Shown: positions 26,136 to 34,587 of the stretch, piece after piece | How the letters are laid out: each line of letters opens with the position of its first letter | Numbering within the stretch: position 1 is the first letter of the stretch | Source of the DNA: Haloarcula argentinensis DSM 12282 | GTDB taxonomy: Archaea; Halobacteriota; Halobacteria; Halobacteriales; Haloarculaceae | Assembly: GCA_000336895.1 (NCBI GenBank) | Contig: AOLX01000030.1 | Coordinates: 1-64,000 of the forward strand | Reading direction: 5' to 3' | DNA: 64,000 nucleotides | The notes under the pieces: generated by a model | What the model was told of the DNA's origin: nothing | What the model saw: the letters and a program-made list of their open reading frames with translations, nothing else | Database searches by the model: none | Program-made: the position numbers and the translations under genes

Positions 26136-26414
26136 TCAGCCAAGCCTCGGGAACCGAGCAGTCTTACAGTCGACACCGCAGAACGCGTATTCCGAAACGT
26201 TGCCAGCACTATCTCTGGTCGTGACATTACGATACCGGACGTTTTCGTCAATTGATGCCCCGCAGTGATCGCAGTGTCGCGTTTCAATCGAGCTAATTAC
26301 GATCCTGATAGATTGGCTCTCAACGCTTTCGGGCGTTGCACTCCGCGCCCGGTCTGCGTTTGCGATGTCTGCTGATTGTTGGCTACGGTACTCCTGCGTG
26401 TTTTGTGCGTTCAT
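26136..26414 (-). CDS. DUF7576-like small zinc protein, copy A
   Basis: A 92-residue protein from ATG 26414, chosen because its length then matches copy B (27160-27432); an upstream ATG (26471) is also in frame. The C-terminal 45 residues carry a treble-clef-like zinc site: 'HCDHCGASIDENVRYRNVTT', then a 'CGVDC' pair. This layout, with C-x2-C-G-x2-[IV] opening and 'F-C-x3-C' closing, fits DUF7576. The N-terminus is disordered. Copy A and copy B face away from each other across 745 bases that hold two degenerate repeats. Confidence 0.75.
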   Translation of the reverse strand: MNAQNTQEYRSQQSADIANADRARSATPESVESQSIRIVISSIETRHCDHCGASIDENVRYRNVTTRDSAGNVSEYAFCGVDCKTARFPRLG

Positions 26415-26514
26415 GATGTCGCTGATTATGGATTTGTAGTTAGTGTCGCAGCGCTTCGTGAGATGGGTCATCGCGACCCGAAAACCGTCGGCTGGTGTTT
26501 GGGAACCAGCCAGG

Positions 26515-26740
26515 ACCGACGTTTTCCACCTGTGTGCCGGCGTTTGCCCGCACTGTGGTGGTCTACGTCAGTTTAAAATTTGAAAAATGTAAAAAACGTA
26601 AAGCCGGATGTGAAAGGATCTGCACCGATCAAGTGCCGGGACAGCGGGCTTGCCTGCCAAGCCATACAGTCAACGCCCGGGTTCATGTGCTTATCTTTAA
26701 TGGATGTACACTTAATAGTTCTGTGAGTGGTGTTCACACT
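26515..26740 (+). repeat. Degenerate 'CPxCGG' repeat, copy 1
   Basis: This stretch begins ACCGACGTTTTCCACC and reads through a broken zinc-finger-like frame ('VCPHCGGLRQFK', then stops and shifts into 'KCKK...GCERIC'). It continues with GTGCCGGGACAGC and ends near GTTCACAC. The same order of blocks recurs at 33304-33525, and the first 54 bases recur inverted at 26990-27076. It lies about 100 bases upstream of the DUF7576 copy A gene, on the opposite strand. Confidence 0.65.
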
Positions 26741-26959
26741 CGACGAATATAATTGGACGAGACCTGTGAGTACAGCAAGGCTGCACAACGTAGCCAGGGC
26801 CTGTAGCGGTCATCTCTCTAAAACGCCTGGCTCGCTTTGAGCTTGTGAGCGAGCCCATCTCAGTGGCGAAACCATAGGCACTAACCAAATGATTAAATAC
26901 AAAAGTTCCGTACTGGACAGTATGGAACCGGGTACCAAAACGGTAGAAACGCCCCGGAA

Positions 26960-27076
26960 AGCGAGCCAATTAGCGACTGTAGCGTCCGGTTATACGATCT
27001 TTACACCTTTTCCCTGATAACCCACGTAGACCACCACAGTCCGGGCAGTAACCCGGTATAGGTGGAAAACGTCGGT
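26960..27076 (-). repeat. Degenerate 'CPxCGG' repeat, copy 2 (inverted)
   Basis: On the minus strand it starts ACCGACGTTTTCCACC (ending at 27076) and reads 'GYCPDCGGLRGLSGKRCKD' before a stop, matching copy 1 closely through GTGGTGGTCTACGT and diverging afterwards. It lies about 84 bases upstream of DUF7576 copy B, again on the strand opposite to the gene. Gene and repeat have thus been duplicated in mirrored orientation. Confidence 0.6.
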
Positions 27077-27159
27077 GAAACGACAGTAGCGGCCCCAGAG
27101 TACTGTGTAACAGTAGACGGAACAAGTCTGACCCTGTCAACAACGAATCGCTACAAACA

Positions 27160-27432
27160 ATGAATGGACAAACTGAGCTGGAGCAGTCACTAGCGACTGT
27201 TCGTTGCGCTATGGAAGCCAGCAGCAACACAGCCGCCGAACTAAATATCCAAAACAAGTCAACTCGAATCTTGGTCGGCGGGTCACCGAGCTACCGCTGT
27301 GATTACTGTGGACAAGTGATCAGCGAACAGATGCAGTTCAGCGGGGTTACGATACGTGATCCTGACGGAGGGCTAACAGAGCATTTCTTCTGTGAAGAGA
27401 AGTGCATGACATCACAGTACCCCGACATCTAA
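27160..27432 (+). CDS. DUF7576-like small zinc protein, copy B
   Basis: A 90-residue paralogue of the 26136-26414 product. The C-terminal zinc site is 'YRCDYCGQVISEQMQFSGVT' and 'FFCEEKCMTSQYP', aligning residue for residue with copy A at all four cysteines and at the 'VTIRD/VTTRD' strand. The N-terminal 45 residues are variable. A role in binding a protein or nucleic-acid partner is plausible but unproven. It diverges from copy A. Confidence 0.75.
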   Translation: MNGQTELEQSLATVRCAMEASSNTAAELNIQNKSTRILVGGSPSYRCDYCGQVISEQMQFSGVTIRDPDGGLTEHFFCEEKCMTSQYPDI

Positions 27433-27742
27433 CCTACCTGTTTTGATTGCGACCAGACCAAATCGTAGATATTCGACGATATGGTACATAATTCAAGATT
27501 TTCGGATTGTGTCCGACGGTATAGAAAAATCAAATGATAGGAAGTAGCAGCGTACAGTACAATAACTGAACTTTGTCCTCAAATAATAGGTCGAGTGCAT
27601 CCACAGCTACACTAAATCTAAACAGATACTCTATTGCCTCGTTCTGAAACATTGGTCGATATATAAATATTCTCGAAATGTTAATATTGGACGGTACAGA
27701 ATAAGGGACGGCTTTATGTATTTCCATCAGCCATGACAGTGC
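27433..27742. other. AT-rich intergenic interval
   Basis: About 310 AT-rich bases with no credible frame; a 108-codon minus-strand frame overlapping 27530-27856 gives an unlikely Cys/Phe-rich translation. The end carries the promoter (GCTTTATGTA, 27711-27720) of the small gene at 27743. Confidence 0.4.
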
Positions 27743-27874
27743 ATGACATGCTACAACGCGAGCAAAGGAATTCTGTACGAAAACCTTCCAACAGACGTAC
27801 CGAGACCCGAAGAAGAGGAGAACAAGCTGAGCGCCAGTGACGGTGGCGCAAGCCAAACGGTCGCTAACGACTGA
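27743..27874 (+). CDS. Small acidic protein (43 aa)
   Basis: A 43-codon frame, ATG 27743 to TGA 27874, with a composition typical of haloarchaeal proteins ('LPTDVPRPEEEENKLSASDG'). A TTTATG box is centred about 28 bases before the ATG, the leaderless spacing. The N-terminus 'MTCYNASKGILYENLP' has no membrane segment. No family is recognised; conserved very short genes of this kind are easily missed by gene finders. Confidence 0.45.
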   Translation: MTCYNASKGILYENLPTDVPRPEEEENKLSASDGGASQTVAND

Positions 27875-28072
27875 ATCCGGAACGTGTATGGTGTCCGACG
27901 CTGGGGACTAGCTTCGATCTCTACCTACAAAAGAACGTAGTGGTCACTCAGCGGATATTCTGTTCCGGAGTTGTTGTTTACCTCAGTAAACATTATCGGA
28001 TAGGCTATAGATGGGTATATATACATCGATTTTGAGGGTAGATCTGGTTCCTGAGGTATCAATATCGACAAG

Positions 28073-29506
28073 TCAGTTTTGTCTGTGGATCGCTTTCCCT
28101 CTCGCGTTCTGTGCGGCTTCCATTACCGCTTCACTTAGTGTTGGATGCACATGGACGGTGGAACCGATGTCCTGAAGCTTTGCACCCATTTCGATCATGG
28201 CCGCGATTTCTGCAATCAGTTCGGATGCCTCCGGACCGACAATCTGTGCACCGATCACACGCTCAGTTTCTTTTGCGGCGACAATTCGGACAAAGCCTTC
28301 TGTCCGATTTGCTGTTAGTGCCCGTCCAGACGCCTGGAACTGGAACTCACCTGTAACTGGAGTAATACCCTCGTTCGCAGCTTCGTCCTCCGTCAGCCCC
28401 ACAGTTCCGATTTCCGGATCGGTGAACACCGCAGCCGGGAGTGCACGGTAATCGACTGCGGCGGGCTCGCCGGCGATTACTTCCGCTGCAACTTCTCCCT
28501 CTTTCGATCCCTTGTGTGCCAGCATCGGCTCACCCGCAACGTCACCGACCGCGAAAATATGCTCCTTGTTCGTCCGACATCTGCTATCCGTTGGAATGAA
28601 TCCCTGAGCATTGGTTTCGACGCCGGCATCGTCGATACTGAGCGTATCAGTCACCGGGCGTCTGCCGACGGCAACGAGTATTCTGTCGGCAGTGAGTTCT
28701 ATCTCGCTATCATGCGCTGTCTCCTCCGCGGGAACAGCAGTCAGGACGGCCCCACCCTCCGATTCTTCCCAGCTGTCCGCCGTGTACCCGAAGTGGAAGT
28801 CGACGCCGAGACGCTCTGCTCGCTCCCGGACTATCGAGGCAATATCTTCCTGATAGCCGGGAAGCGCTTGCTCTAGCATCTCGATTACCGAGACGTCGCT
28901 CCCGAGTCGGCTGTAGACTGTCGCTAGCTCCATACCGATGTATCCGGCACCAACGATCACGAGTTCGTCGGGTACCGTTTCGAAGTTCAGAGCGCCATCG
29001 GAGGAAACGATACGGTCGTCGTCGAAGTCGAACCCTGGGACTTCAATCGGCCTGGACCCCGTTGCGATGATGCAGTGGTCGAATTTCAGTGATTCAGAGC
29101 CCTGCCCCTCTCCCTGATGGACGATTCTGATCTTGTTTTCATCAGCAAATTCGGCTGTTCCTTTCATCAGATTCACGCCGGCTGCCGTACATAATTGCTC
29201 GATACCGCTCGTTAGTTGGTCGACGAGTCCGTCTTTCCAGCTAATCATCTCGTCGAGCGCAACTGTTGGGTCTGCGTAAATCCCCAGTTCCTCCGCCTGG
29301 CCCGCCTCTGTTGCCAGTTCTGAACCGTTGAGCAGCGCTTTAGAGGGGATACAGCCACGGTTGAGACAGGCCCCCCCATACTCACCCTTTTCAACGAGCG
29401 TGACATCGAGATCAAGCTGTGCAGCACGGATTGCGGCAACGTATCCGCCAGGGCCCGCGCCGATAATCAGTACGTCAGTCGAGGTAGTGACATCTCCGAC
29501 GACCAT
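28073..29506 (-). CDS. lpdA: Dihydrolipoyl dehydrogenase (E3)
   Basis: A 477-residue flavoprotein, the E3 of a 2-oxoacid dehydrogenase complex, which reoxidises dihydrolipoamide and reduces NAD+. The FAD site ('VLIIGAGPGGYVAAIRA'), the redox disulfide ('GGACLNRGCIPSKALL'), the NAD site ('LVIVGAGYIGMELATVYSRL') and the C-terminal catalytic His-Glu region ('HVHPTLSEAVMEAA') are all present. Its start overlaps the E2 stop by one base (TAATG). It is the last gene of the four-gene operon. Confidence 0.97.
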   Translation of the reverse strand: MVVGDVTTSTDVLIIGAGPGGYVAAIRAAQLDLDVTLVEKGEYGGACLNRGCIPSKALLNGSELATEAGQAEELGIYADPTVALDEMISWKDGLVDQLTSGIEQLCTAAGVNLMKGTAEFADENKIRIVHQGEGQGSESLKFDHCIIATGSRPIEVPGFDFDDDRIVSSDGALNFETVPDELVIVGAGYIGMELATVYSRLGSDVSVIEMLEQALPGYQEDIASIVRERAERLGVDFHFGYTADSWEESEGGAVLTAVPAEETAHDSEIELTADRILVAVGRRPVTDTLSIDDAGVETNAQGFIPTDSRCRTNKEHIFAVGDVAGEPMLAHKGSKEGEVAAEVIAGEPAAVDYRALPAAVFTDPEIGTVGLTEDEAANEGITPVTGEFQFQASGRALTANRTEGFVRIVAAKETERVIGAQIVGPEASELIAEIAAMIEMGAKLQDIGSTVHVHPTLSEAVMEAAQNARGKAIHRQN

Positions 29507-31038
29507 TATTCTAGTAGTAGCAGGTTTGGATTTCGTAGGTACTTCTGTACGGAGTTCGTGAACCGTGCGGCGTCTGCACCGTCGAGTACTCGATGGTCGA
29601 ACGAGAGCGATAGTGTCATCACGTGACGTGGTTCTATCGTCTCTTCACCATCGGCTTCGACGACCCGTGGCTTCTTTTTGATCTCTCCCAGTGCCAAGAT
29701 GGCGCTTTCCGGCTGATTGATGATCGGTGTTCCGTACTCCCCGCCGATCCCGCCGATGTTCGAGATAGTGAACGTCCCGCCACGCATTTCCTCCGGCGAA
29801 AGACTCCGTTCCCTCGCTCTCTGGGTTTTTTCGTTAGTTTCCGATGCGACTTCGAGCAGGCCTTTCGCATCAACATCCTCGACAACGGGAACCAGCAACC
29901 CGGCATCAGTTGCTGTTGCGACACCGATGTTGTAATACTGCTTTTCGACGATTTCTTCGTTTGCTTCGTCGAGGGAGACGTTTATCTGTGGGTTCTCTTG
30001 CAGGGCCGCGGCACACGCTTTCATCACGAACGGCATGTATGTCAGTCGGATATCGTGCTCCTCGGCCTCCTGCCTAAGGGTCGAACGAGCGTCGACCAGC
30101 GCAGTCACGTCGACCTCGTCCTGATGAGTGACGTGTGGGGCCGTAGATTTCGACTCCGTCATCGCGGCTCCAATCGTCTGCCTGATCCCGTTGTACGGCG
30201 TCCGAGACTCCGGGCGTGCCGACTCGTCAGCCGCTGCCCTCTCGGCGACTGCTTCTTTATCCTTTTTCTGTGCCTGCTGTTGGGCCTTTGCGTACTCTTG
30301 GACCGCTTCGAGCGTGACAAAGGGTTCTCCGTCCTTTCGTTCATCAGTGGGGACAGTATCGAGATCGATCCCTTCCTCCGCTGCGACGTGTCTGGTTTTC
30401 GGGACGGCCACCGTCGTCGCCCGGTCTGTCGTTTCTCTCGCCTGAACTGAGCTGACAGACTGCGTCGAAGGTGCCTGCTGTTTTTGTCGCTCTGCAGCAG
30501 CGGTCTGCTGGTTTGACTGCTCCTGAGTTGAGGAGTGAGAGCCCGTGTTCGCGTGCGCGCGAACATCTGACTCCGTTATGCGTCCCAGAGACGAGTCCGC
30601 AATGTTGGAGATATCGACGCCCAGTTCGCGGGCCAGACGCCGTACAGACGGCGGAGCGGCGACCTGGACGCGCTGTGTCACCGCTGGTTCTGACTGCGTA
30701 TCTTCGGCTGGCTGTGTTGGTGCTTCGTCGGTTTGGTGCCCGCTGTCCGCAGTGGCGTCGTCTGCAGGCGTTGGTTCAGTTCCGTCCAGTTCGTCTTCAC
30801 CATCGAGCTGGAAGACGATAATCACATCACCGACGGGGACGGTCTCACCTTCCGCAGCACGGAGTTCTTCGACGACACCGTTTACCGGAGATGGGACGTC
30901 AACGACGGCTTTGTCAGTCTCGACTTCCGCTACTGGCTGGTCTTCCGAAACTGAGTCGCCCGGCTCGACCCGCCATCGAAGCAGTTCGCCCTCAGCGACG
31001 CCTTCACCGACATCGGGTAGTTCGAATTCACGTACCAT
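29506..31038 (-). CDS. pdhC: Dihydrolipoamide acyltransferase (E2)
   Basis: A 510-residue E2 core subunit. One N-terminal lipoyl domain carries the modified lysine in 'VETDKAVVDVPS'. An acidic Glu/Thr linker leads to the E1/E3-binding domain ('APPSVRRLARELGVDISNIA'). Another linker rich in Gln/Ala leads to the catalytic domain, which ends with 'LSFDHRVLDGADAARF' (catalytic H-x3-D-G). The presence of every domain argues for an active complex. The acyl group handled (acetyl or branched-chain acyl) cannot be read from the sequence. Confidence 0.96.
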   Translation of the reverse strand: MVREFELPDVGEGVAEGELLRWRVEPGDSVSEDQPVAEVETDKAVVDVPSPVNGVVEELRAAEGETVPVGDVIIVFQLDGEDELDGTEPTPADDATADSGHQTDEAPTQPAEDTQSEPAVTQRVQVAAPPSVRRLARELGVDISNIADSSLGRITESDVRAHANTGSHSSTQEQSNQQTAAAERQKQQAPSTQSVSSVQARETTDRATTVAVPKTRHVAAEEGIDLDTVPTDERKDGEPFVTLEAVQEYAKAQQQAQKKDKEAVAERAAADESARPESRTPYNGIRQTIGAAMTESKSTAPHVTHQDEVDVTALVDARSTLRQEAEEHDIRLTYMPFVMKACAAALQENPQINVSLDEANEEIVEKQYYNIGVATATDAGLLVPVVEDVDAKGLLEVASETNEKTQRARERSLSPEEMRGGTFTISNIGGIGGEYGTPIINQPESAILALGEIKKKPRVVEADGEETIEPRHVMTLSLSFDHRVLDGADAARFTNSVQKYLRNPNLLLLE

Positions 31039-31039
31039 A

Positions 31040-32056
31040 TTAGAACTCGACTGTTTCGCGGATGCCGTCCTGGATACGGACCGCCTGTGGTAAGTAGTAA
31101 TCCTCTAGCGAATGGAGTGGCATGGGGGCATCGAAGCCGGCGATTCGTTTGATTGGCGCTTCCTGATGAACGAGCGCTTCTTCCTGAATCGTCGTTGCGA
31201 TTTCCGCCCCTAGTCCCCCGGTCTTCGGCGCTTCGTGTACAATCGCGGCTCTTCCGGTCTTTTTGAACGAGTCAGTAATCGTCTCTGTATCGAGGGGTGA
31301 CAGGGTCCGCAGGTCGATGACTTCGGCATCGATGCCGCGTGACTGGCTGAGATTCTCCGCAGCGATCAGGGCGGGGCGGGTCATTGCTCCCCACGTGTAA
31401 ACTGAAATATCGCTCCCGTCACGCCGGACAGCAGCCTCACTCAGCGATACTTCATACGGTTTCGTCGGGACATCTTCACGGAAGGCGCGGTAGATCAACT
31501 TCGGTTCCAGGAAGATGACTGGATCCGGGTCGTGGATAGACGCCGCAAGCAGTCCCTTTGCATCGTAGGGCGTGCTCGGCGAGACGACCTTGAGGCCGGG
31601 CTCGTGCACGAAGAACGCTTCCTTTGACTCGGAGTGGTGTTCTGGGGCGCGAATCCCGCCGCCGTATGGAGCCCGTATGACCATCGGCACTGAATACTGC
31701 CCCTGGCTACGGCTCCGGAGGCGCGCAGCGTGACTGACGATCTGGTCGAACGCAGGGTACATGAAGCCCATGAACTGCATCTCGGGAACAGGCTTCATAC
31801 CGGTCTGGGAGAGACCGATCGATGCACCGACGATGCCGGCTTCTGCCAGTGGCGTGTCGATGACGCGGTCTTCGCCGAACTCTTCGTACAGCTGGTCGGT
31901 GGCTCTGAAAACACCACCGTTCTTTCCGACGTCTTCGCCCAGAACGACGACGCTATCGTCCTGTGCCATCTCTGTGTACAAGCCGTCCTGTATCGCCTCC
32001 ACGAGGGTGAGACTCTGGGCTTTCTGGCCCGCCTGTGTACTGGCTGTCGAACTCAT
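31040..32056 (-). CDS. pdhB: 2-oxoacid dehydrogenase E1 component, beta subunit
   Basis: A 338-residue E1 beta subunit, partner of the upstream E1 alpha gene with a four-base ATGA overlap. It shows 'VVVLGEDVGKNGGVFRATDQ' and 'FGEDRVIDTPLAEAGIVGAS' near the ThDP site, and the transketolase C-terminal domain ('IDAEVIDLRTLSPLDTETI'). With E1 alpha it decarboxylates a 2-oxoacid on ThDP and passes the acyl group to E2 lipoate. The start of the E2 gene follows its stop after one base. Confidence 0.95.
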   Translation of the reverse strand: MSSTASTQAGQKAQSLTLVEAIQDGLYTEMAQDDSVVVLGEDVGKNGGVFRATDQLYEEFGEDRVIDTPLAEAGIVGASIGLSQTGMKPVPEMQFMGFMYPAFDQIVSHAARLRSRSQGQYSVPMVIRAPYGGGIRAPEHHSESKEAFFVHEPGLKVVSPSTPYDAKGLLAASIHDPDPVIFLEPKLIYRAFREDVPTKPYEVSLSEAAVRRDGSDISVYTWGAMTRPALIAAENLSQSRGIDAEVIDLRTLSPLDTETITDSFKKTGRAAIVHEAPKTGGLGAEIATTIQEEALVHQEAPIKRIAGFDAPMPLHSLEDYYLPQAVRIQDGIRETVEF

Positions 32057-33201
32057 TCCAGCACCTCCGAGAACGCGCCGTCGTCATACTTCTCGCGCAG
32101 CCTGTTCAGTTCGTCCCGCTGTTGTTCGAGCCGCGCTGGAACGTCCTCGTACACGTGCTCGACGATATTGTCCGGACTCGTCTCCGTCTGCTCCGCCGTT
32201 TCTATCGCCTCGCTGACTTCCTGTTCGATTCGGTCTTGGATCTCACTCTCGAGGTCGGAGTCGAGGATGCCCTCGTTGTACAGATACGTTTCGATGCGGT
32301 CCACAGGGTCGCGGTCCCGCCAGACTTCCTCCTCCGATTCGTCTCTGTAAACAGACGGGTCGTCCGCAGTGGTGTGCGCACCGAAGCGATACTGGACGGA
32401 CTCAATAAGGGTTGGGCGTAGCTCCCCGGGACCCGGATTCCGGGCCTTCTCCAGTGCCTCACTGGCGACTTTGTAGACCGCCAGCGGGTCCAGCCCGTCG
32501 ACTCGAACGCCGTCGATACCATATGCCTGTGCCTTTTCAGCGATGGTTTCGCTCGCGGTCTGTCGCTCTCGGGGGACCGAAATCGCCCATTGATTGTTGT
32601 TGCAGACGAACACTGCGGGGACGTCGAACACCCCGGCGAAGTTCAGTCCTTCGTGGAAATCTCCTTCGGAGGTCGCACCATCACCGAGATGACACAGGAC
32701 AGCCGTATCGGTCTTTCCCTGTAGCTTGTGTCCCCACGCCATTCCCATGGCCTGTGGAACCTGGGTCGCAATCGGAATATACTCCGGCATCACGTTGACG
32801 TCCTCGGGGATTGCGTATCCTTCTCGATGACCCCTCAGTGGCTCGAAAAGGGATGCAAGGTCCATCCCGTGTGCGTACTTCGCTGCGTGTTCCCTGTAGG
32901 TCGGGAACAACCAGTCTTGCTCGGCAAGTGCCAGGCTCGTAGCGACCTGTGACCCTTCTTGTCCGGTCATTGGTGCGTACGTCGCTAGCCGCCCCTGTCG
33001 CTGGAAGCTGATCGCTCGCTGGTCGAAGTGACGAGCGAGCTTGATTGTCTCATACAGCTCAAGTAACTGCCTGTCTGAGATATCCGGAACAGACGCCTGT
33101 GGTAAGACGTCGCCTTCAGCATCCAGTATCTGGACGATATCCGAGTCTTCTCTGACGGCCGCTGGCACGTCCTTGCTTCCTGCTTCGTTTTTCATGTTCA
33201 T
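32053..33201 (-). CDS. pdhA: 2-oxoacid dehydrogenase E1 component, alpha subunit
   Basis: A 382-residue E1 alpha subunit, first gene of the operon. The ThDP-Mg motif is 'HLGDGATSEGDFHEGLNFAG', closing with 'VCNNNQWAIS', and the active-site loop 'RFGAHTTADDPSVYRDESEE' is present. An ATAAAA-type box lies about 20 bases before ATG 33201. Archaea oxidise pyruvate with ferredoxin enzymes, and several haloarchaeal complexes of this type act on branched-chain oxoacids; the neighbouring liv transporter and aminotransferase fit that reading. One copy of the 'CPxCGG' repeat lies just upstream on the other strand. Confidence 0.95.
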   Translation of the reverse strand: MNMKNEAGSKDVPAAVREDSDIVQILDAEGDVLPQASVPDISDRQLLELYETIKLARHFDQRAISFQRQGRLATYAPMTGQEGSQVATSLALAEQDWLFPTYREHAAKYAHGMDLASLFEPLRGHREGYAIPEDVNVMPEYIPIATQVPQAMGMAWGHKLQGKTDTAVLCHLGDGATSEGDFHEGLNFAGVFDVPAVFVCNNNQWAISVPRERQTASETIAEKAQAYGIDGVRVDGLDPLAVYKVASEALEKARNPGPGELRPTLIESVQYRFGAHTTADDPSVYRDESEEEVWRDRDPVDRIETYLYNEGILDSDLESEIQDRIEQEVSEAIETAEQTETSPDNIVEHVYEDVPARLEQQRDELNRLREKYDDGAFSEVLE

Positions 33202-33303
33202 TGTTTTCGATGATGTTTTATGTATTTGACAGCCGCTCCCTCAACAGACCCTGATAACCCGAACAGCCGCTGAGTACGGCTCTCCGAGCGTGTTCAAGGC
33301 TGG

Positions 33304-33525
33304 CGTTTTCCACCGGGCACAGGGACCACCTGTGTGCCGGCAGTCTACGCCAGTTTAAATGTCGAAAATGTAAAAAATGTAGCTGTGGAAGAGGGCAGTG
33401 CCCAATCCATTAACTGCCGGGACAGCTGACCTGCAGGGCAGGCGATAGGGTTCAAGCCCGGATGCATATGTGGAGTCTGACATGGTAGATACTTATTGTT
33501 TGTGCGATACTCGTTCACACGCCAC
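33304..33525 (+). repeat. Degenerate 'CPxCGG' repeat, copy 3
   Basis: Homologous to the 26515-26740 stretch: it shares GTTTTCCACC, CCTGTGTGCCGGC, CAGTTTAAA followed by GAAAATGTAAAAAA, TGCCGGGACAGC and a terminal GTTCACAC. One frame encodes 'LRQFKCRKCKKCSCGRGQCP' but has no start codon. It lies about 100 bases upstream of pdhA on the opposite strand, the same relation as copies 1 and 2 have to the DUF7576 genes. Confidence 0.65.
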
Positions 33526-33882
33526 AGTAGCTATCCCAGCGTGAACGGTGATAGATACTGGTCCGAGGAGTCGTGGCGACAGGAATACGTAAAATATAGT
33601 TGACTATTATATCCGCGTGTCCTATCTTGTGATGATGGTAACACAACATATATTCAGACGCTAATACGGCTAGGTCGATATAACGAGGTGCTGTGAAGAA
33701 TTAAATACATTCAAACGTCTATAATTTCACGGGATCCGGATCCGCAGTATGGAAATCGGCTTGCTGATTATGGACCGTCAAGGACTCAACGACCCATCCG
33801 GCTCAACGGTCCGTACAGTTTCTCGCGTAGACCCTCTCCCGTGGCAATTGGCAGTTTCCAAGCCAGCGCTGGAGTACAGGAG
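33526..33882. other. AT-rich intergenic interval
   Basis: About 360 bases between the repeat and the livF stop. There is no credible gene; a plus-strand frame starting at 33749 merely shadows livF. No distinct terminator was recognised. Confidence 0.4.
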
Positions 33883-34587
33883 CTACCCACCGAGGAAGTC
33901 CTCGCGAACCTGTTGGTCGTTGAGAAGTGCTTCACCACTGTCTTCGTGTCGGTTTTGTCCCTGCACGAGGACATACCCTCGGTCGCACCGCCGCAATGCC
34001 TCTTTGGCGTTTTGTTCGACGAGGAGAACGGCGGTTCCGGCGTCATTAATCTCGTCGATGCGGTCAAACATCTCATCGACGAGGTCTGGTGCGAGGCCTG
34101 CGCTGGGCTCGTCAAGCAGTAATAGATCCGGATCGAGCATGAGCGCACGGCCCATCGCTAGCATCTGCTGTTGCCCTCCGGACAGCGTCCCTGCCTTCTG
34201 CTCTGATCGCGTTTCGAGTATCGGGAACCGGTCGTAAACCGCCTGTAGCCGCTCTTCCGGGAACTGGTCCAGCGTGTATGCACCCATCTTGAGGTTCTCC
34301 GTGACCGTCAGCGGCTCGAACACGTTGTTGCTCTGAGGGACGAAGCTCAACCCATACGAGATGATATCTTCCGGCTGTTCGCCGGCGATATCGCGGTCAT
34401 CGAATACGATCTCACCCCCCATATACGTCGTCAGTCCGAACACTGACTTCATCACAGTGGATTTGCCCGCACCATTAGGGCCGACGATGGTGATGTACTC
34501 CTCCTGCCCGACCTCCATATCGACGTCTGTGAGAATCTGCAGATCACCGTACCCGGCGTCAAGTTGCTGTACTGACAACAGACTCAT
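33883..34587 (-). CDS. livF: Branched-chain-type ABC transporter ATPase LivF
   Basis: A 234-residue ABC ATPase of the LivF group. The Walker A is 'VGPNGAGKSTVMKSVFGL', the signature 'LSGGQQQMLAMGRALM', the Walker B 'LLLLDEPSAGLAP' and the switch His lies in a shortened C-terminal part. LivF pairs with LivG to energise uptake of branched-chain amino acids, amides or related compounds. Its start overlaps the livG stop by four bases. It is the final gene of the livHMGF operon. Confidence 0.95.
   Translation of the reverse strand: MSLLSVQQLDAGYGDLQILTDVDMEVGQEEYITIVGPNGAGKSTVMKSVFGLTTYMGGEIVFDDRDIAGEQPEDIISYGLSFVPQSNNVFEPLTVTENLKMGAYTLDQFPEERLQAVYDRFPILETRSEQKAGTLSGGQQQMLAMGRALMLDPDLLLLDEPSAGLAPDLVDEMFDRIDEINDAGTAVLLVEQNAKEALRRCDRGYVLVQGQNRHEDSGEALLNDQQVREDFLGG

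Noticed and set aside
27530..27856. Minus-strand frame of 108 codons
   Set aside because: The composition is Phe/Leu/Cys-rich with no family resemblance, and a better-supported small gene overlaps it on the plus strand.
33430..33455. A GGGTTCAAGCCC stretch resembling a tRNA T-arm
   Set aside because: The stem does not pair as a five-base T-stem, no acceptor or anticodon arm can be built around it, and the same region is explained as part of the third 'CPxCGG' repeat copy.
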